Shown here: positions 1 to 10,056 of the stretch, piece by piece | How positions within the stretch are numbered: the stretch's first letter is position 1 | Layout: each line of letters starts with the position of its first letter | NCBI RefSeq assembly: GCF_002968575.1 | Contig: NZ_PVBM01000023.1 | Coordinates: forward strand, 35,397-99,396 | Length of the DNA stretch: 64,000 nt | Reading direction: 5' to 3' | Origin: Neorhizobium huautlense | GTDB taxonomy: Bacteria; Pseudomonadota; Alphaproteobacteria; Rhizobiales; Rhizobiaceae | Translations under genes and position numbers: made by a program | Notes under the pieces: model-generated | Databases searched by the model: none | What the model was told of the DNA's origin: nothing | Seen by the model: the letters and a program-made list of their open reading frames with translations, nothing else

Positions 1-216
1 GCCATCATCCAGGGCGGCGACGAACGGGCGCAGGGCGTTGTGCAGTTGAAGGACCTGATCGAAGGCAAGCGGCTTTCCGGCGAGATCGAGGACAATGCCA
101 CCTGGCGGGAGGCGCGGGTGGCGCAGGATACCGTTGCCGAGGCCGATCTCGTCACCAAGGTGAAGGAAATCCTGGCAGCCCAGGCGGAGGATCGGAAAAG
201 GGCGGGCAATGCGTAA
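1..216 (+). CDS. hisS: Histidyl-tRNA synthetase, C-terminal end (partial)
   Basis: An open frame enters from the left edge and stops at TAA 214-216, giving 72 codons. The piece matches the anticodon-binding end of class II histidyl-tRNA synthetase, with [18 protein letters not shown], then a K-R-L-S-G-E-I segment and a short charged tail. The enzyme charges tRNA-His in the cytoplasm. Position supports the call: hisZ, a HisS paralogue, and hisG follow on the same strand, the usual rhizobial hisS-hisZ-hisG order. The start and catalytic core lie outside the window, so completeness cannot be judged. The 204-base gap to hisZ holds a palindromic repeat. Confidence 0.8.
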   Translation, partial: AIIQGGDERAQGVVQLKDLIEGKRLSGEIEDNATWREARVAQDTVAEADLVTKVKEILAAQAEDRKRAGNA

Positions 217-222
217 GGCTTA

Positions 223-394
223 CCCCCCTCTGTCCTACCGGACATCTCCCCCTCAAGGGGGGGGATTGGCTGGAGGCCAGCTTCTCATTTCCTCTCTGAC
301 GTCCCGATCTCCGCAGCGTCGCTTTGGAAGCGGCGGTCGTGCGGCTTGTGATCTTCCCACCCAAGGGGGAGATGCCCGGCAGGGCAGAGGGGGG
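223..394. repeat. Intergenic palindromic repeat with 30-nt inverted arms
   Basis: Two 30-nt arms (223-252 and 365-394) are inverted copies differing at 3 positions. Each has a C6 or G6 outer end and a C5 or G5 inner end. About 112 nt separates them. The element fills nearly the whole hisS-hisZ gap. Architecture and composition resemble the intergenic mosaic or palindromic elements common in Rhizobiaceae; that family assignment is my inference. Transcribed from hisS, the arms could form a long hairpin before hisZ. Confidence 0.6.
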
Positions 395-420
395 CTTCGT
401 GGCACAGCGGGAGCAGCCCC

Positions 421-1539
421 ATGCCCCTGATCGACATGCCCGATTTCTCGACGGACCTCCTCAATGAATTCGCCGCCCGCCGTACCGAGCGGGTCAATAC
501 GCCGGTTATCCAGCCGGCCGAACCGTTCCTCGACATGGCGGGCGAGGATCTGCGCCGGCGCATTTTTCTGACCGAAAGTGAAACCGGCGCCAATCTCTGC
601 CTGCGTCCGGAATTCACCATTCCGGTCTGCCTGCGCCACATCGAGACCGCAACCGGCACGCCGAAGCGTTATTCCTATCTCGGCGAGGTGTTCCGCCAGC
701 GCCGCGAGGGCGCGCATGAATTCTACCAGGCCGGCATTGAAGACCTCGGCGACAAGGACATCGCCCGTGCCGACGCGCGTGCCATCATCGATGCGACAGG
801 CATTCTGGGGGCGCTCCTGCCCGGCGGGAAGCTGGAGCTGACGCTCGGTGACCAGGCCGTGTTCGAGGCGGTCGTCCGGGCGCTCGGCCTGCCGCTCGGC
901 TGGCAGAAGCGGCTGATCCACGCCTTCGGGGACATGGTGCATTTGGAGGCTCTGCTGGATCGGCTTGCCCGACCGCAGCCGGTAACGGGGCTCGATCAGG
1001 AGGTGGCGGAACTCGTCGCGTCCGGCGACGAGGCCGAGCTCATCGCACGGATCGACCGCACGATGCAGGAGACCGGCTATTCGACCAATGCGAGCCGGTC
1101 GCCGGCCGAGATCGCAAGACGGCTGAAGGAGAAACTGGAGCTTGCCGAAACACGGCTCGATGGTGGCGCGCTGTTGCTGCTGCGGGAATTCCTGACACTG
1201 CGGCTTCCGCTGGCGGAGGCTCCGGCGGCTCTGGCCGGGTTTGCCGACGCCGCGGATCTGAAGCTCGGGCCAGCGATCGCGCTCTTCGACGCGCGGCTGG
1301 CAGCGCTTGCCAATGCCGGAGCCGATGTTTCCGCCATGACCTATCGCGCTGCCTTTGGCCGGCCGCTCGACTACTACACCGGCCTCGTCTTCGAGGTAAC
1401 GGTAAGTGGTTCATCTGCGGTGCTCGCCGGGGGCGGCCGTTTCGACCGGCTGCTGACCCTGCTCGGAGCGAAGGAACGAATCCCGGCCGTCGGCTTTTCG
1501 CTCTGGCTCGATAGAATTGAAGCGGCGAGGGCAAAATAA
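421..1539 (+). CDS. hisZ: ATP phosphoribosyltransferase regulatory subunit
   Basis: 372 aa. HisZ is a catalytically dead class II histidyl-tRNA synthetase paralogue that forms a complex with short-form HisG and makes the first step of histidine synthesis active and feedback-regulated. The sequence shows the class II core ([16 protein letters not shown] near residues 60-75, [18 protein letters not shown] near 82-100) and [12 protein letters not shown] near 317-328, but is shorter than a full HisS and lacks the anticodon domain. The TAA stop shares its last base with the ATG of hisG (TAATG at 1537-1541), so the two are probably translationally coupled. The start is the first ATG after the repeat; no strong ribosome site is visible. 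Confidence 0.92.
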   Translation: MPLIDMPDFSTDLLNEFAARRTERVNTPVIQPAEPFLDMAGEDLRRRIFLTESETGANLCLRPEFTIPVCLRHIETATGTPKRYSYLGEVFRQRREGAHEFYQAGIEDLGDKDIARADARAIIDATGILGALLPGGKLELTLGDQAVFEAVVRALGLPLGWQKRLIHAFGDMVHLEALLDRLARPQPVTGLDQEVAELVASGDEAELIARIDRTMQETGYSTNASRSPAEIARRLKEKLELAETRLDGGALLLLREFLTLRLPLAEAPAALAGFADAADLKLGPAIALFDARLAALANAGADVSAMTYRAAFGRPLDYYTGLVFEVTVSGSSAVLAGGGRFDRLLTLLGAKERIPAVGFSLWLDRIEAARAK

Positions 1540-2237
1540 TGAGCGTCCTTACGATTGCCCTGCCGTCTAAGGGCCGCATCAAGGAAGACACCGCGGCGAT
1601 CTTCGAACGGGCCGGCCTCGGCATTTCTGCAGTCGGCAACGACCGGTCTTACCGGGGACGGATCGACGGCATCGAGAGTGTCGAAATCACCTATCTGTCG
1701 GCCTCGGAGATCGCCCGCGAGCTTGCCAACGGCGCAGTCGACTTCGGCGTCACGGGAGAAGACCTCGTTCGCGAGGGCATGGTCGGCGCCGACCAGAAGG
1801 TAGAATTCTGCGCCCGCCTCGGCTTCGGCCAGGCGGATGTCGTGGTCGCGGTGCCTGAAATCTGGCTCGATGTGGAAACCATGGCCGATCTTGGCGATGT
1901 GGCCGCCGATTTCCGCGCCCGCCACGGCAGGCGGCTGCAGATTGCCACGAAATACTGGCGGCTGACGCAGCAATTCTTCTCGTCGCAGCATGGCATCCAG
2001 CTTTACCGCATCGTCGAAAGCCTGGGCGCCACGGAGGGCGCGCCGGCTGCGGGGCAGGCGGATATCATCGTTGATATCACCTCGACCGGCTCGACGCTCA
2101 GGGCAAACCACTTGAAGATCCTGTCGGACGGGGTGATCCTGAAATCCGAAGCCTGCCTGGTGCGGGCGCGCAAGGCGGCGCACGATGATGACCCGAGGGT
2201 TTCAAGGATCATGGAGGCAGTGCGCGCGGCCCTCTGA
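1539..2237 (+). CDS. hisG: ATP phosphoribosyltransferase, short form
   Basis: 232 aa. It catalyses ATP + PRPP to phosphoribosyl-ATP, the committed step of histidine synthesis. N-terminal [15 protein letters not shown] and the phosphate-binding segment [18 protein letters not shown] near residues 168-185 are typical. The protein lacks the C-terminal regulatory ACT-like domain of the roughly 300-residue long form, which fits the adjacent hisZ supplying regulation. It overlaps hisZ by one base. An unrelated GFA-family gene begins 19 bases downstream and may be in the same transcript. Confidence 0.93.
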   Translation: MSVLTIALPSKGRIKEDTAAIFERAGLGISAVGNDRSYRGRIDGIESVEITYLSASEIARELANGAVDFGVTGEDLVREGMVGADQKVEFCARLGFGQADVVVAVPEIWLDVETMADLGDVAADFRARHGRRLQIATKYWRLTQQFFSSQHGIQLYRIVESLGATEGAPAAGQADIIVDITSTGSTLRANHLKILSDGVILKSEACLVRARKAAHDDDPRVSRIMEAVRAAL

Positions 2238-2256
2238 TTGATGAGGAGAAAGATCG

Positions 2257-2661
2257 ATGCATATCACCGGCAGATGCCATTGCGGGCATGTGACCTACGA
2301 AGCCGAACTTGACCCGCAAAGGGTCTCCATCTGCCACTGCACCGACTGCCAGCAGCTCACGGGCTCGCCCTTCCGGGTCACCGCCGTCGTGCCGGAAGGC
2401 GACTTCAAACTCACCGGCAATCCCCCGAAGCAATATCGCAAGACGGCCGAAAGCGGCCGGGGCCGCCTCCAGTATTTCTGTCCGGAATGCGGCTCGCAAC
2501 TTTTCGTCAACGGTGAGGGGGAGGCCGCAAAAATCTGGGGGATCCGCTGGGGAAACATCGATCAACGGATGGAACTGAAGCCCCAGCGCCAGGTCTGGTG
2601 CCGTTCGGCTGCACCGTGGCTCTCCGAGCTGGCAGAATTGCCGGCGCGCGAGACGGATTAA
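2257..2661 (+). CDS. GFA/CENP-V family zinc-binding protein
   Basis: 134 aa. The Cys pattern is that of the glutathione-dependent formaldehyde-activating (GFA) domain: CHCGHV near residues 8-13, CHCTDCQQLTGSPF near 27-40, and FCPECGSQLF near 75-84. These residues bind zinc in characterised relatives. Most family members have no proven formaldehyde-related activity, so substrate and role are unknown here. AGGAG precedes the ATG by about 8 bases (2242-2246). The gene converges with doxX; the hairpin between them has a T-run only on the minus strand. Confidence 0.8.
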   Translation: MHITGRCHCGHVTYEAELDPQRVSICHCTDCQQLTGSPFRVTAVVPEGDFKLTGNPPKQYRKTAESGRGRLQYFCPECGSQLFVNGEGEAAKIWGIRWGNIDQRMELKPQRQVWCRSAAPWLSELAELPARETD

Positions 2662-2662
2662 C

Positions 2663-2694
2663 AAAAAAATCCGCCGGACGGATGTCCGGCGGAT
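2663..2694 (-). terminator. Rho-independent terminator of doxX
   Basis: A perfect 11-bp stem (2669-2679 with 2684-2694) has a four-base loop. On the minus strand it is followed by seven T (2663-2669). It lies just past the doxX stop. On the plus strand no T-run follows, so it serves doxX best. Confidence 0.85.
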
Positions 2695-2722
2695 CAAGTC
2701 AAAGGCAGGGAACTCGCAAAGC

Positions 2723-3172
2723 TTAGGCAGCGATTGCGACAGAACCGCGGCGGGCGTCGATCGAGTAGGCGCCGGCGCCGAAAGCGGCGAGTGCCAGGAA
2801 GCCGCCTGCAATCGTGATGTTCTTCATCATCATCAGGCTATTGAAGAGGCTGAGCAGGCCGTTTGCGGCATCCGGAAAGCCGGGGATGGCGATGGCGCCA
2901 GAATGGAAGACCAGTCCGGTAAAGAGTGAAAAGCCGGCCAGTAGCAGCGCCGCGATGCGGGTCTGGAAGCCGGTCAGCACTGCAAGACCTGCAACAAGTT
3001 CGAAGACGCCCGCGGCATAGGCGAGCAAAGTGGCGGCGGGAAGGCCGGCGCCGGTGATCATGCCGGCCGTGCCGGACGGATCGACGAGCTTCTGGAAGCC
3101 GGACATGACGAACATGCCGGACAGGAGGAGGCGGCTGACGAGAAGCAGGGAATTGGTAGAAGTGGCGGACAT
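2723..3172 (-). CDS. DoxX family membrane protein
   Basis: 149 aa. Four hydrophobic segments fit the DoxX fold: near residues 8-24, 44-65, 70-92 and 112-132. The motifs LLLSGMFVMSGFQKLVDP and GLPAATLLAYAAGVFELVAG are typical of the family. DoxX-like proteins are small inner-membrane proteins linked to respiration, quinones or redox stress; the exact role is unknown. It is transcribed alone, ending at a strong terminator. Upstream, 3271-3285 holds TAGAC-GCTTT-GTCTA, a possible regulator site. Confidence 0.82.
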   Translation of the reverse strand: MSATSTNSLLLVSRLLLSGMFVMSGFQKLVDPSGTAGMITGAGLPAATLLAYAAGVFELVAGLAVLTGFQTRIAALLLAGFSLFTGLVFHSGAIAIPGFPDAANGLLSLFNSLMMMKNITIAGGFLALAAFGAGAYSIDARRGSVAIAA

Positions 3173-3297
3173 TTCGATCTCCGATCAGTGGTCTGTGGTC
3201 GACAGACGGTTTGAATTTGCTGACCGGTTATTTGCCCTTTTTTGATCGTGTCCGGAAGATGAACAATCATAGACGCTTTGTCTACGGAGAGTGAACG

Positions 3298-3321
3298 ACA
3301 AGAGCGACCGCGCGCTCTTGT
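3298..3321 (-). terminator. Probable terminator of the 3.3-4.4 kb methyltransferase
   Basis: A perfect 9-bp stem (3298-3306 with 3313-3321) and a six-base loop lie 8 bases past the methyltransferase stop on the minus strand. The following sequence has only a weak T tract, so efficiency is uncertain. Confidence 0.45.
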
Positions 3322-3328
3322 CTCCCTT

Positions 3329-4423
3329 TCATGGCCGGGCGATGAAATAGGCATTGACGATATCATGGGGCAGCCGGTTCAGATCGATTGTTGAAAAACC
3401 GGCCTTCTTCAACATCCCTTCCGCCATTTCCACGCCCCACATCGTACCGAGCCCGGCTCCGCCTTGGCCGAGCGAAACCGGAGTGCAGTGCATGGTCGAC
3501 ATCATATAGAGGAAGGGAGCAAGCGGCACGTCCGTGTTTTTTTCAAGATAGCTGGACCCGCCTATGTCCTGCATCAGGAACACTCCGTCCTCGGCAAGCG
3601 AGTTCCGCACCGTATCGAGCAGGCCTTGAGGGTCTTTCTGGTCGTGCACGGCGTCGAAGGCAAGTATCAGGTCGTAGGTGCCGAGAGATGTTGCCGTCGA
3701 AAGATCTTTTTCTACGAAGGTGAGATTGGTCAGCTTCTTCTCGATCGCCGTCTTCTGAGCCTGCTGGAAGGCGTCCGTGCATAAGTCGTAGCCAATGAAA
3801 CGACTGGCCGGAAACGCCTCGGCGAGCTTTAGAAGCGCCAGGCCCTGGCCGCAGCCGACGTCCGCCACCAGGATACCACTCCTCAATCTGGCAAGAATGC
3901 CAGGGATGAGCGGCAGGATGTGTTCGTTGAGCGAGCAGACGACGGATTGGTGGCTCGATTCCGCCATCACCTCGTGAAAACGCCCATAGTGATGGTAGTG
4001 CAGGCCCTTGCCGTCGCGGAAGCGCTGAATGATTTCCTCTTCCACTTCGAAGGCAACGCCAAGAAATTGTGCCTCGACGGCAATGTTGTTCGGTGTTGCT
4101 GCCCGGGTCAGAAAGGCGGAATGTTCCGCCGGAAGTGTGAAGGTTTTCGTGGCCGGTTCATAGTCTACAACGCCTGTGGTGGCCAGCACAGAGAGCCATT
4201 CGCGCACATAGCGCTCGGCCAGGTTTGCCTTCTGGGCAAGATTGGCGACCGTGGTGGACGGCGTGCCGGCAAGAACGTCGAAGAGGCCGGTACGGTGGCC
4301 GATCGAGGTCATGAGCACGAGCGAGGCGCTGTTGAGCGCGTCGATCATCTGCCCGGCAAAGGCTTCCGCCTTGGCTTCATTGAATGTGTTTTGCGTTTCC
4401 GCGAGTGCGGTGTTGGTGGTCAT
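3329..4423 (-). CDS. Class I SAM-dependent methyltransferase with winged-helix N-terminus
   Basis: 364 aa. Residues about 20-110 form a winged-helix dimerisation-type domain (SASLVLMTSIGHRTGLFDVL, then LAERYVREWLSVLATTGVV), as in O-methyltransferase-like proteins. The C-terminal half is a Rossmann methyltransferase with motif I ILVADVGCGQGLALLKLAE near 183-201 and an acidic motif at GYDLC. The methyl acceptor cannot be read from sequence; animals and bacteria share this architecture with mostly unknown substrates. It is divergent from a GlxA-type regulator 119 bases away, a likely controller. It is a single-gene unit ending in a hairpin. Confidence 0.8.
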   Translation of the reverse strand: MTTNTALAETQNTFNEAKAEAFAGQMIDALNSASLVLMTSIGHRTGLFDVLAGTPSTTVANLAQKANLAERYVREWLSVLATTGVVDYEPATKTFTLPAEHSAFLTRAATPNNIAVEAQFLGVAFEVEEEIIQRFRDGKGLHYHHYGRFHEVMAESSHQSVVCSLNEHILPLIPGILARLRSGILVADVGCGQGLALLKLAEAFPASRFIGYDLCTDAFQQAQKTAIEKKLTNLTFVEKDLSTATSLGTYDLILAFDAVHDQKDPQGLLDTVRNSLAEDGVFLMQDIGGSSYLEKNTDVPLAPFLYMMSTMHCTPVSLGQGGAGLGTMWGVEMAEGMLKKAGFSTIDLNRLPHDIVNAYFIARP

Positions 4424-4464
4424 GGTCTCTCTCCCGAGTTGATTGGACGGGCCTGCTTTCGACG

Positions 4465-4525
4465 TCCGCCTGATTGCGATCTCTATGCGGAGAGAAGGGT
4501 GTCTGATAGGTTCGTTTCAGGCGGA
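4465..4525. promoter_or_regulatory. Spaced inverted repeat between methyltransferase and GlxA regulator
   Basis: TCCGCCTGA (4465-4473) and its exact reverse complement TCAGGCGGA (4517-4525) are separated by 43 bases inside the divergent intergenic region. Centre-to-centre distance is 52 bases, close to five helical turns. This may be a pair of regulator half-sites. No protein has been shown to bind. Confidence 0.3.
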
Positions 4526-4542
4526 AGCGATCCAGAACGGAC

Positions 4543-5598
4543 ATGCGGGACATGGATTCGGGACAAAAACCGATCGAGACGGTGATCGTGAGCCTTCCGG
4601 AGATGACGGCCACCGGCATGATCATGATGGTGGACGTTCTCTCATCGGTCGGTCGGGACTGGCAATTGCTGCACGGCCGTACACCGCTGCCGCCCGCATT
4701 CTCGCCGATGATGCTGTCGCTCGATGGCGAGCCCTTTCTTGGACCGAACGGCGTGACCGTCACTCCGCACGGTGCTTTGAGCGATCGACCCGCACCCGAT
4801 ATCGTCATCGTACCGGATATCATTGTCGATCTCACTCAGCCCTATCCCAATTCCTACCATGCGGTGGTGGACTGGATCCGCGCCGCTTATCAGACGGGAG
4901 CTATCATCTGTTCGGTCTGTTCCGGCTCGCTGCTCCTCGCGGAAGCCGGCCTGCTGGACGGGAAGGACGCCGCCACCCACTGGGGTTACGCGAGCCAGAT
5001 GTCCGCCCGCTATCCAAAGGTCCGCGTGCGGCGTGAGCGTATCCTCATTCCCGCAGGCGAGGGCCACCGTATCATCAGCGCCGGTGGCGCATCGTCGTGG
5101 CACGACCTCCTCCTTTATCTGATCGGCCGTTTCGTCAGCTCTGAGGAGGCGCGGCGCATTGCGAAGATCTTTTTGTTGCAATGGCACAGCGAAGGGCAAT
5201 TGCCTTTCGCCTCCCTCACCGTGGGGCGCCAGCACGAAGACCAATTGATCGCCGCCGCGCAGATTTGGGCGGCCGAAAATTACCCGCGTCCGAATCCGGT
5301 GGCAGAAATGGCGGCACGGAGCGGTCTGACGGAGCGCAGTTTCCTGAGACGTTTCCGCGCCGCGACCGGCCAGTCTCCGCTTGAATATATCCAGACGCTT
5401 CGTATGGAGGAGGCAAAGCAGATGCTCGAAACCTCCGATATGTCGCTCGACAATGTTGCGGCCGAGGTGGGCTATGTAGAGCCGGCGAGCTTCCGCAGAC
5501 TGTTCCGCAAATTGGTTGGCCTCACTCCGTCGGACTATCGCAGGCGAAGCATGCCGCCGCCGGAGCTTCGGGCATCGAGGCGCGAACGGTTAGCCTGA
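4543..5598 (+). CDS. GlxA-type transcriptional regulator (DJ-1/PfpI + AraC HTH)
   Basis: 351 aa. Residues about 12-180 form a DJ-1/PfpI amidase-like domain, including the nucleophile-elbow segment ICSVCSGSLLLAEAGLLDG and TAGG-like ISAGGASSWHDL. Residues about 240-340 are a double helix-turn-helix of the AraC family (SGLTERSFLRRFRAATG and AAEVGYVEPASFRRLF). Such proteins activate nearby genes in response to small amino-acid or amine derivatives. The divergent methyltransferase is the obvious candidate target. ATG 4543 is used; a second in-frame ATG at 4552 is equally possible. Confidence 0.88.
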   Translation: MRDMDSGQKPIETVIVSLPEMTATGMIMMVDVLSSVGRDWQLLHGRTPLPPAFSPMMLSLDGEPFLGPNGVTVTPHGALSDRPAPDIVIVPDIIVDLTQPYPNSYHAVVDWIRAAYQTGAIICSVCSGSLLLAEAGLLDGKDAATHWGYASQMSARYPKVRVRRERILIPAGEGHRIISAGGASSWHDLLLYLIGRFVSSEEARRIAKIFLLQWHSEGQLPFASLTVGRQHEDQLIAAAQIWAAENYPRPNPVAEMAARSGLTERSFLRRFRAATGQSPLEYIQTLRMEEAKQMLETSDMSLDNVAAEVGYVEPASFRRLFRKLVGLTPSDYRRRSMPPPELRASRRERLA

Positions 5599-5729
5599 TT
5601 CCGAACCGGCAAGCTTCCGGCGTCACATCTTCCCAGTCTTCCTGAACGCAACCTTCAGCCTTGGTTCATCGTTGGATCATCAGGATGCAGCTGTTTTCGA
5701 AGCAAATTTTCCCCGAAAGGAGGTATGTG

Positions 5730-6044
5730 ATGAAGAAGATCATCGTCAGTGCTCTTGCCATTCTGGTCGCCTCGAGCGTCCCGGGCCTGGCCCAGACCTA
5801 CCGCAGCGAGGGACGGGAATACCGTCAGGAGTATCGCATCTATCGCGGCATGGCGCGCGGCGAACTGACACCGCAGGAGCTGCGCAATCTCTCCCGCCAG
5901 CAGCAGCGGATCGACCGGGCGCAGTGGCGGGCTTCCCGTGACGGCTACGTCTCCTATCGGGAGCGGCAGCGGATCGAGCGTATGCAGGATAGGGCCTCTC
6001 GCAATATCTACCGCAAGTCCAACAATGGGCGGGATCTCTACTAG
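5730..6044 (+). CDS. Small secreted Arg/Tyr-rich protein
   Basis: 104 aa. A clean signal peptide (MKKIIVSALAILVASSVPG, cleavage after GLA) is followed by a very basic, Tyr/Arg/Gln-rich mature part with YRGMARGELTPQELRNLSRQ and repeated RIDRAQ/RIERMQ units. The start is fixed by AAAGGAGG at 5717-5724 before ATG 5730; a longer frame opening at 5661 has no such site. I do not know a function; short exported proteins with this composition occur widely in rhizobia. Upstream, TGAAC (5643-5647) and GGTT (5663-5666) are a weak match to the GGAAC-N16-CGTT general stress promoter. Confidence 0.7.
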   Translation: MKKIIVSALAILVASSVPGLAQTYRSEGREYRQEYRIYRGMARGELTPQELRNLSRQQQRIDRAQWRASRDGYVSYRERQRIERMQDRASRNIYRKSNNGRDLY

Positions 6045-6062
6045 GGTGCTGGTCAAGCCCGC

Positions 6063-6090
6063 TGACTGCCCGGCCTGGGTCGGGCGGTCA
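6063..6090. terminator. Shared hairpin between convergent genes
   Basis: TGACTGCCCG (6063-6072) pairs with CGGGCGGTCA (6081-6090) over ten positions with one G-U pair. AATTTCTT follows on the plus strand. The right arm contains the stop codon of the antiporter gene. It may terminate the small secreted-protein gene. Confidence 0.4.
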
Positions 6091-7629
6091 AATTTCTTCG
6101 ATGCGGCGGGCCTCTTCCGGCAGGACCGAAAGCTCGCGCCAGTCGATCTCTTCAAGCAAAAGATTGTATTCATCGACATTGACCTGATGCGCCACCCGCA
6201 GCCGGTCGAGTTCATCGCGCTGGGCGGCGATCGCCATTAACGCCAGCCGGCGATAGGTTTCCAAAGAAGCGGCGCCGGCCGCGTTGGCGATTGCCTGCTG
6301 TTCGATCTGGAACTTGGCGCGCAGCAATCCGGCTTCCGGTTCCTGTAGTCCTTCAAGAGGGACAAGACCGGCGGCCGCAATCTCGCGTCGCCGCGTCGCG
6401 AGTTCGCCTCTGCCTTCAGCTCGGCGATCGAGGCCGAGTAAGCGGATGACGGGCGCCAATGTCAGTCCCTGAACCACGAGGGTTGCGAGAACGACGGCAA
6501 AAGCCGTCAGGACCACCATGTCGCGTTGCGGAAAGTCTGCTGGCAAGGCGAAGGCAGTTGCAAGCGTGACGAGCCCTCGCATGCCGCACCACCCCGCAAG
6601 CAGCGCCTGGTTCAGCGTCGCGGGTTCCGGCCTGCCGTGGCTGCGTGCATACCAGGCGCGTAGGCGGTTAAAGCCGATACAGATGACGAAGCGGACCAGC
6701 ACAACGACAATCACGGTCAGCAGCGCGAAGTGGAGGGCTTCTCCGAGGCGATCGGCCGACATGCTGTCGAGGATACCACGCACCTGCATGCCCATCAAAA
6801 GAAAGGCCATGACGTTGAGCACGAAGACCGCCGCGCTCCAGACGGCGTAGGATTGGACACGCATGCGCGCCGAAGATCGTGTCCCGTCGCTACGGGCCAG
6901 CATCATTGCGAAAGCGACGATGGCAAGCACCGCCGAAAACGCCAGTCGCGCGGCGATGATCCAGAGCAGGAAAGTCTGGACGAATTGCAGGAGATTGCCG
7001 CCGAGCGTGCCGCTGACCAGCCGGTAAAGATGACGGGACAGCCATGCGGCGACAATGCCGAGCAGGAGGCCGCCCGGCACCGCGAGGGTGAGATGCAGGG
7101 CGACGGGCGCATCGAGGCTGCCTGCGGATTGAACCGCCAAGGCCGCATCGAATATCAGCAGTGCCGCGGCATCATTGAAGAGGCTCTCGCCCCGAAGCAC
7201 GGTGTCGGTGCTGCGCGGAATGGCCATAGACGACAGAACCGCCGTTGCAGCCGCCGCATCGGGCGGTGCGACGATCGCACCGAGAACGAGCGCCGCAGCC
7301 AGGGGCAGGCCGGCGAGGGCCCAGCCGGCAAAGGCAACGGCAGCGGCGGTGACGGCTACGCCCCCGATCGCGAAGACGAGGAGCGGCAACCAGAAGCGGC
7401 GCGCGATCCTGACCGGAAAATCGAAAGCGGCGTCGAGCAGCGCCGGCGCAATGAAGAGAGCAAGAGCCGTCGCAGGCTCCAGCGAAATGTAAGGCATGCC
7501 CGGCAAAAGCGCGACCGCCGCACCCGCCAGCGCGAGCATGGACGGATAGGGCACGGAAAGTCGTCGCGAGACCTGCAACAGCACGACCGCGACAAGCAAG
7601 AGGACAAGCAGGCTCTCAAAGAAACTCAT
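6088..7629 (-). CDS. Cation:proton antiporter, CPA1 (NhaP/NHE) family
   Basis: 513 aa. About 12 hydrophobic segments fill residues 1-395. The CPA1 ion-binding region is visible as VAPPDAAAATAVL near 121-133 and ESLFNDAAALLIFDAAL near 147-163, which holds the paired acidic ion-binding residue region. A cytoplasmic tail of about 120 residues with charged helices follows (RREIAAAGLVPLEGLQEPEAG). Such proteins exchange Na+ or K+ for H+ across the inner membrane. The gene stands alone, convergent with the secreted-protein gene. The specific ion cannot be told from sequence. Confidence 0.88.
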   Translation of the reverse strand: MSFFESLLVLLLVAVVLLQVSRRLSVPYPSMLALAGAAVALLPGMPYISLEPATALALFIAPALLDAAFDFPVRIARRFWLPLLVFAIGGVAVTAAAVAFAGWALAGLPLAAALVLGAIVAPPDAAAATAVLSSMAIPRSTDTVLRGESLFNDAAALLIFDAALAVQSAGSLDAPVALHLTLAVPGGLLLGIVAAWLSRHLYRLVSGTLGGNLLQFVQTFLLWIIAARLAFSAVLAIVAFAMMLARSDGTRSSARMRVQSYAVWSAAVFVLNVMAFLLMGMQVRGILDSMSADRLGEALHFALLTVIVVVLVRFVICIGFNRLRAWYARSHGRPEPATLNQALLAGWCGMRGLVTLATAFALPADFPQRDMVVLTAFAVVLATLVVQGLTLAPVIRLLGLDRRAEGRGELATRRREIAAAGLVPLEGLQEPEAGLLRAKFQIEQQAIANAAGAASLETYRRLALMAIAAQRDELDRLRVAHQVNVDEYNLLLEEIDWRELSVLPEEARRIEEI

Positions 7630-7696
7630 GCGGCGACTGTAGTTCCCGTCGCGGCTTTTGTCAGCGTTGGTTTAGCCTCGTTTTTGATGGATCAGA

Positions 7697-7728
7697 GCAA
7701 AGAAAAGGGCGGTCCGAAAACCGCCCTT
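7697..7728 (-). terminator. Rho-independent terminator of groESL
   Basis: On the minus strand a 9-bp stem (7705-7713 with 7720-7728) is followed by TTTTCTTT, 40 bases past the groEL stop. Confidence 0.8.
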
Positions 7729-7767
7729 CCTGACTGAACCAGATGGCTCAGATGCGAGGCATCAGCC

Positions 7768-9432
<1,665 letters not shown>

Positions 9433-9463
9433 TCAGCGAATTTCGGTAAGGACAGGCGGCTTA

Positions 9464-9760
9464 TCAGCCGATGATGCCCATGATGTCGGCTTCCTTCATG
9501 ATCAGAAGGTCTTCGCCATTGATCTTGACTTCGGTGCCGGACCACTTGCCGAAGAGAACGCGGTCGCCAGCCTTGACGTCGAGAGCGACGACCTTGCCGG
9601 ATTCATCGCGGGCGCCAGAACCGACGGCGACGATTTCGCCTTCCTGCGGCTTTTCCTTGGCGGTATCAGGAATGATGATGCCGCCCTTGGTCTTTTCTTC
9701 AGACTCGACGCGACGAACGACGACGCGATCGTGCAGGGGGCGGAAATTGGTGCTTGCCAT
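9464..9760 (-). CDS. groES: Co-chaperonin GroES (10 kDa)
   Basis: 98 aa. GroES caps the GroEL cavity. The sequence shows [18 protein letters not shown] at the start, the mobile-loop region [16 protein letters not shown] near residues 24-39, and the end segment [14 protein letters not shown]. First gene of the groESL operon; the CIRCE lies 57 bases upstream of its start codon. Confidence 0.98.
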   Translation of the reverse strand: MASTNFRPLHDRVVVRRVESEEKTKGGIIIPDTAKEKPQEGEIVAVGSGARDESGKVVALDVKAGDRVLFGKWSGTEVKINGEDLLIMKEADIMGIIG

Positions 9761-9816
9761 TGTCTAATCCCTCGATCAAATGACATTGACGGATCACGTG
9801 ATGATCCGCTGGAATG

Positions 9817-9843
9817 TTAGCACTCACCTCCAGGGAGTGCTAA
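9817..9843 (-). promoter_or_regulatory. CIRCE operator (HrcA-binding inverted repeat)
   Basis: Exact consensus TTAGCACTC-N9-GAGTGCTAA: arms 9817-9825 and 9835-9843. It sits just downstream of the -10 box in front of groES. HrcA bound here represses groESL at normal temperature. Confidence 0.97.
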
Positions 9844-9851
9844 GCGCCGCG

Positions 9852-9880
9852 GATGTAGGCTCGGCGAGCGGAAGAGTCAA
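9852..9880 (-). promoter_or_regulatory. Housekeeping promoter of groESL
   Basis: On the minus strand TTGACT (9880-9875), a 17-base spacer and TACATC (9857-9852) form a good vegetative promoter. Transcription would begin at or beside the CIRCE, the classical repressor arrangement. I see no clear RpoH site. Confidence 0.75.
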
Positions 9881-10017
9881 GGATAGGGACAGAAAAAACA
9901 GCGCTTCGCGAGGAGCCGGGCGATTGCTGAAACTTGACTTTGGAGTAGCAATTTCGTCTAAATGATATATGGGGTTTGCGAGTGCCCCACGAGGCGCCAT
10001 GCCGAAGTTCGCGTCCT

Positions 10018-10038
10018 TCATATGACTATCACATATGA
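10018..10038 (+). promoter_or_regulatory. Inverted repeat upstream of chrB, candidate operator
   Basis: TCATATG (10018-10024) and CATATGA (10032-10038) flank a 7-base spacer, ending 18 bases before the chrB start. The position is right for a repressor site of the chrBA unit. Binding protein unknown; ChrB itself is a candidate by analogy with described ChrB regulators. Confidence 0.35.
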
Positions 10039-10056
10039 ACCTTAGAGGGCACGACC

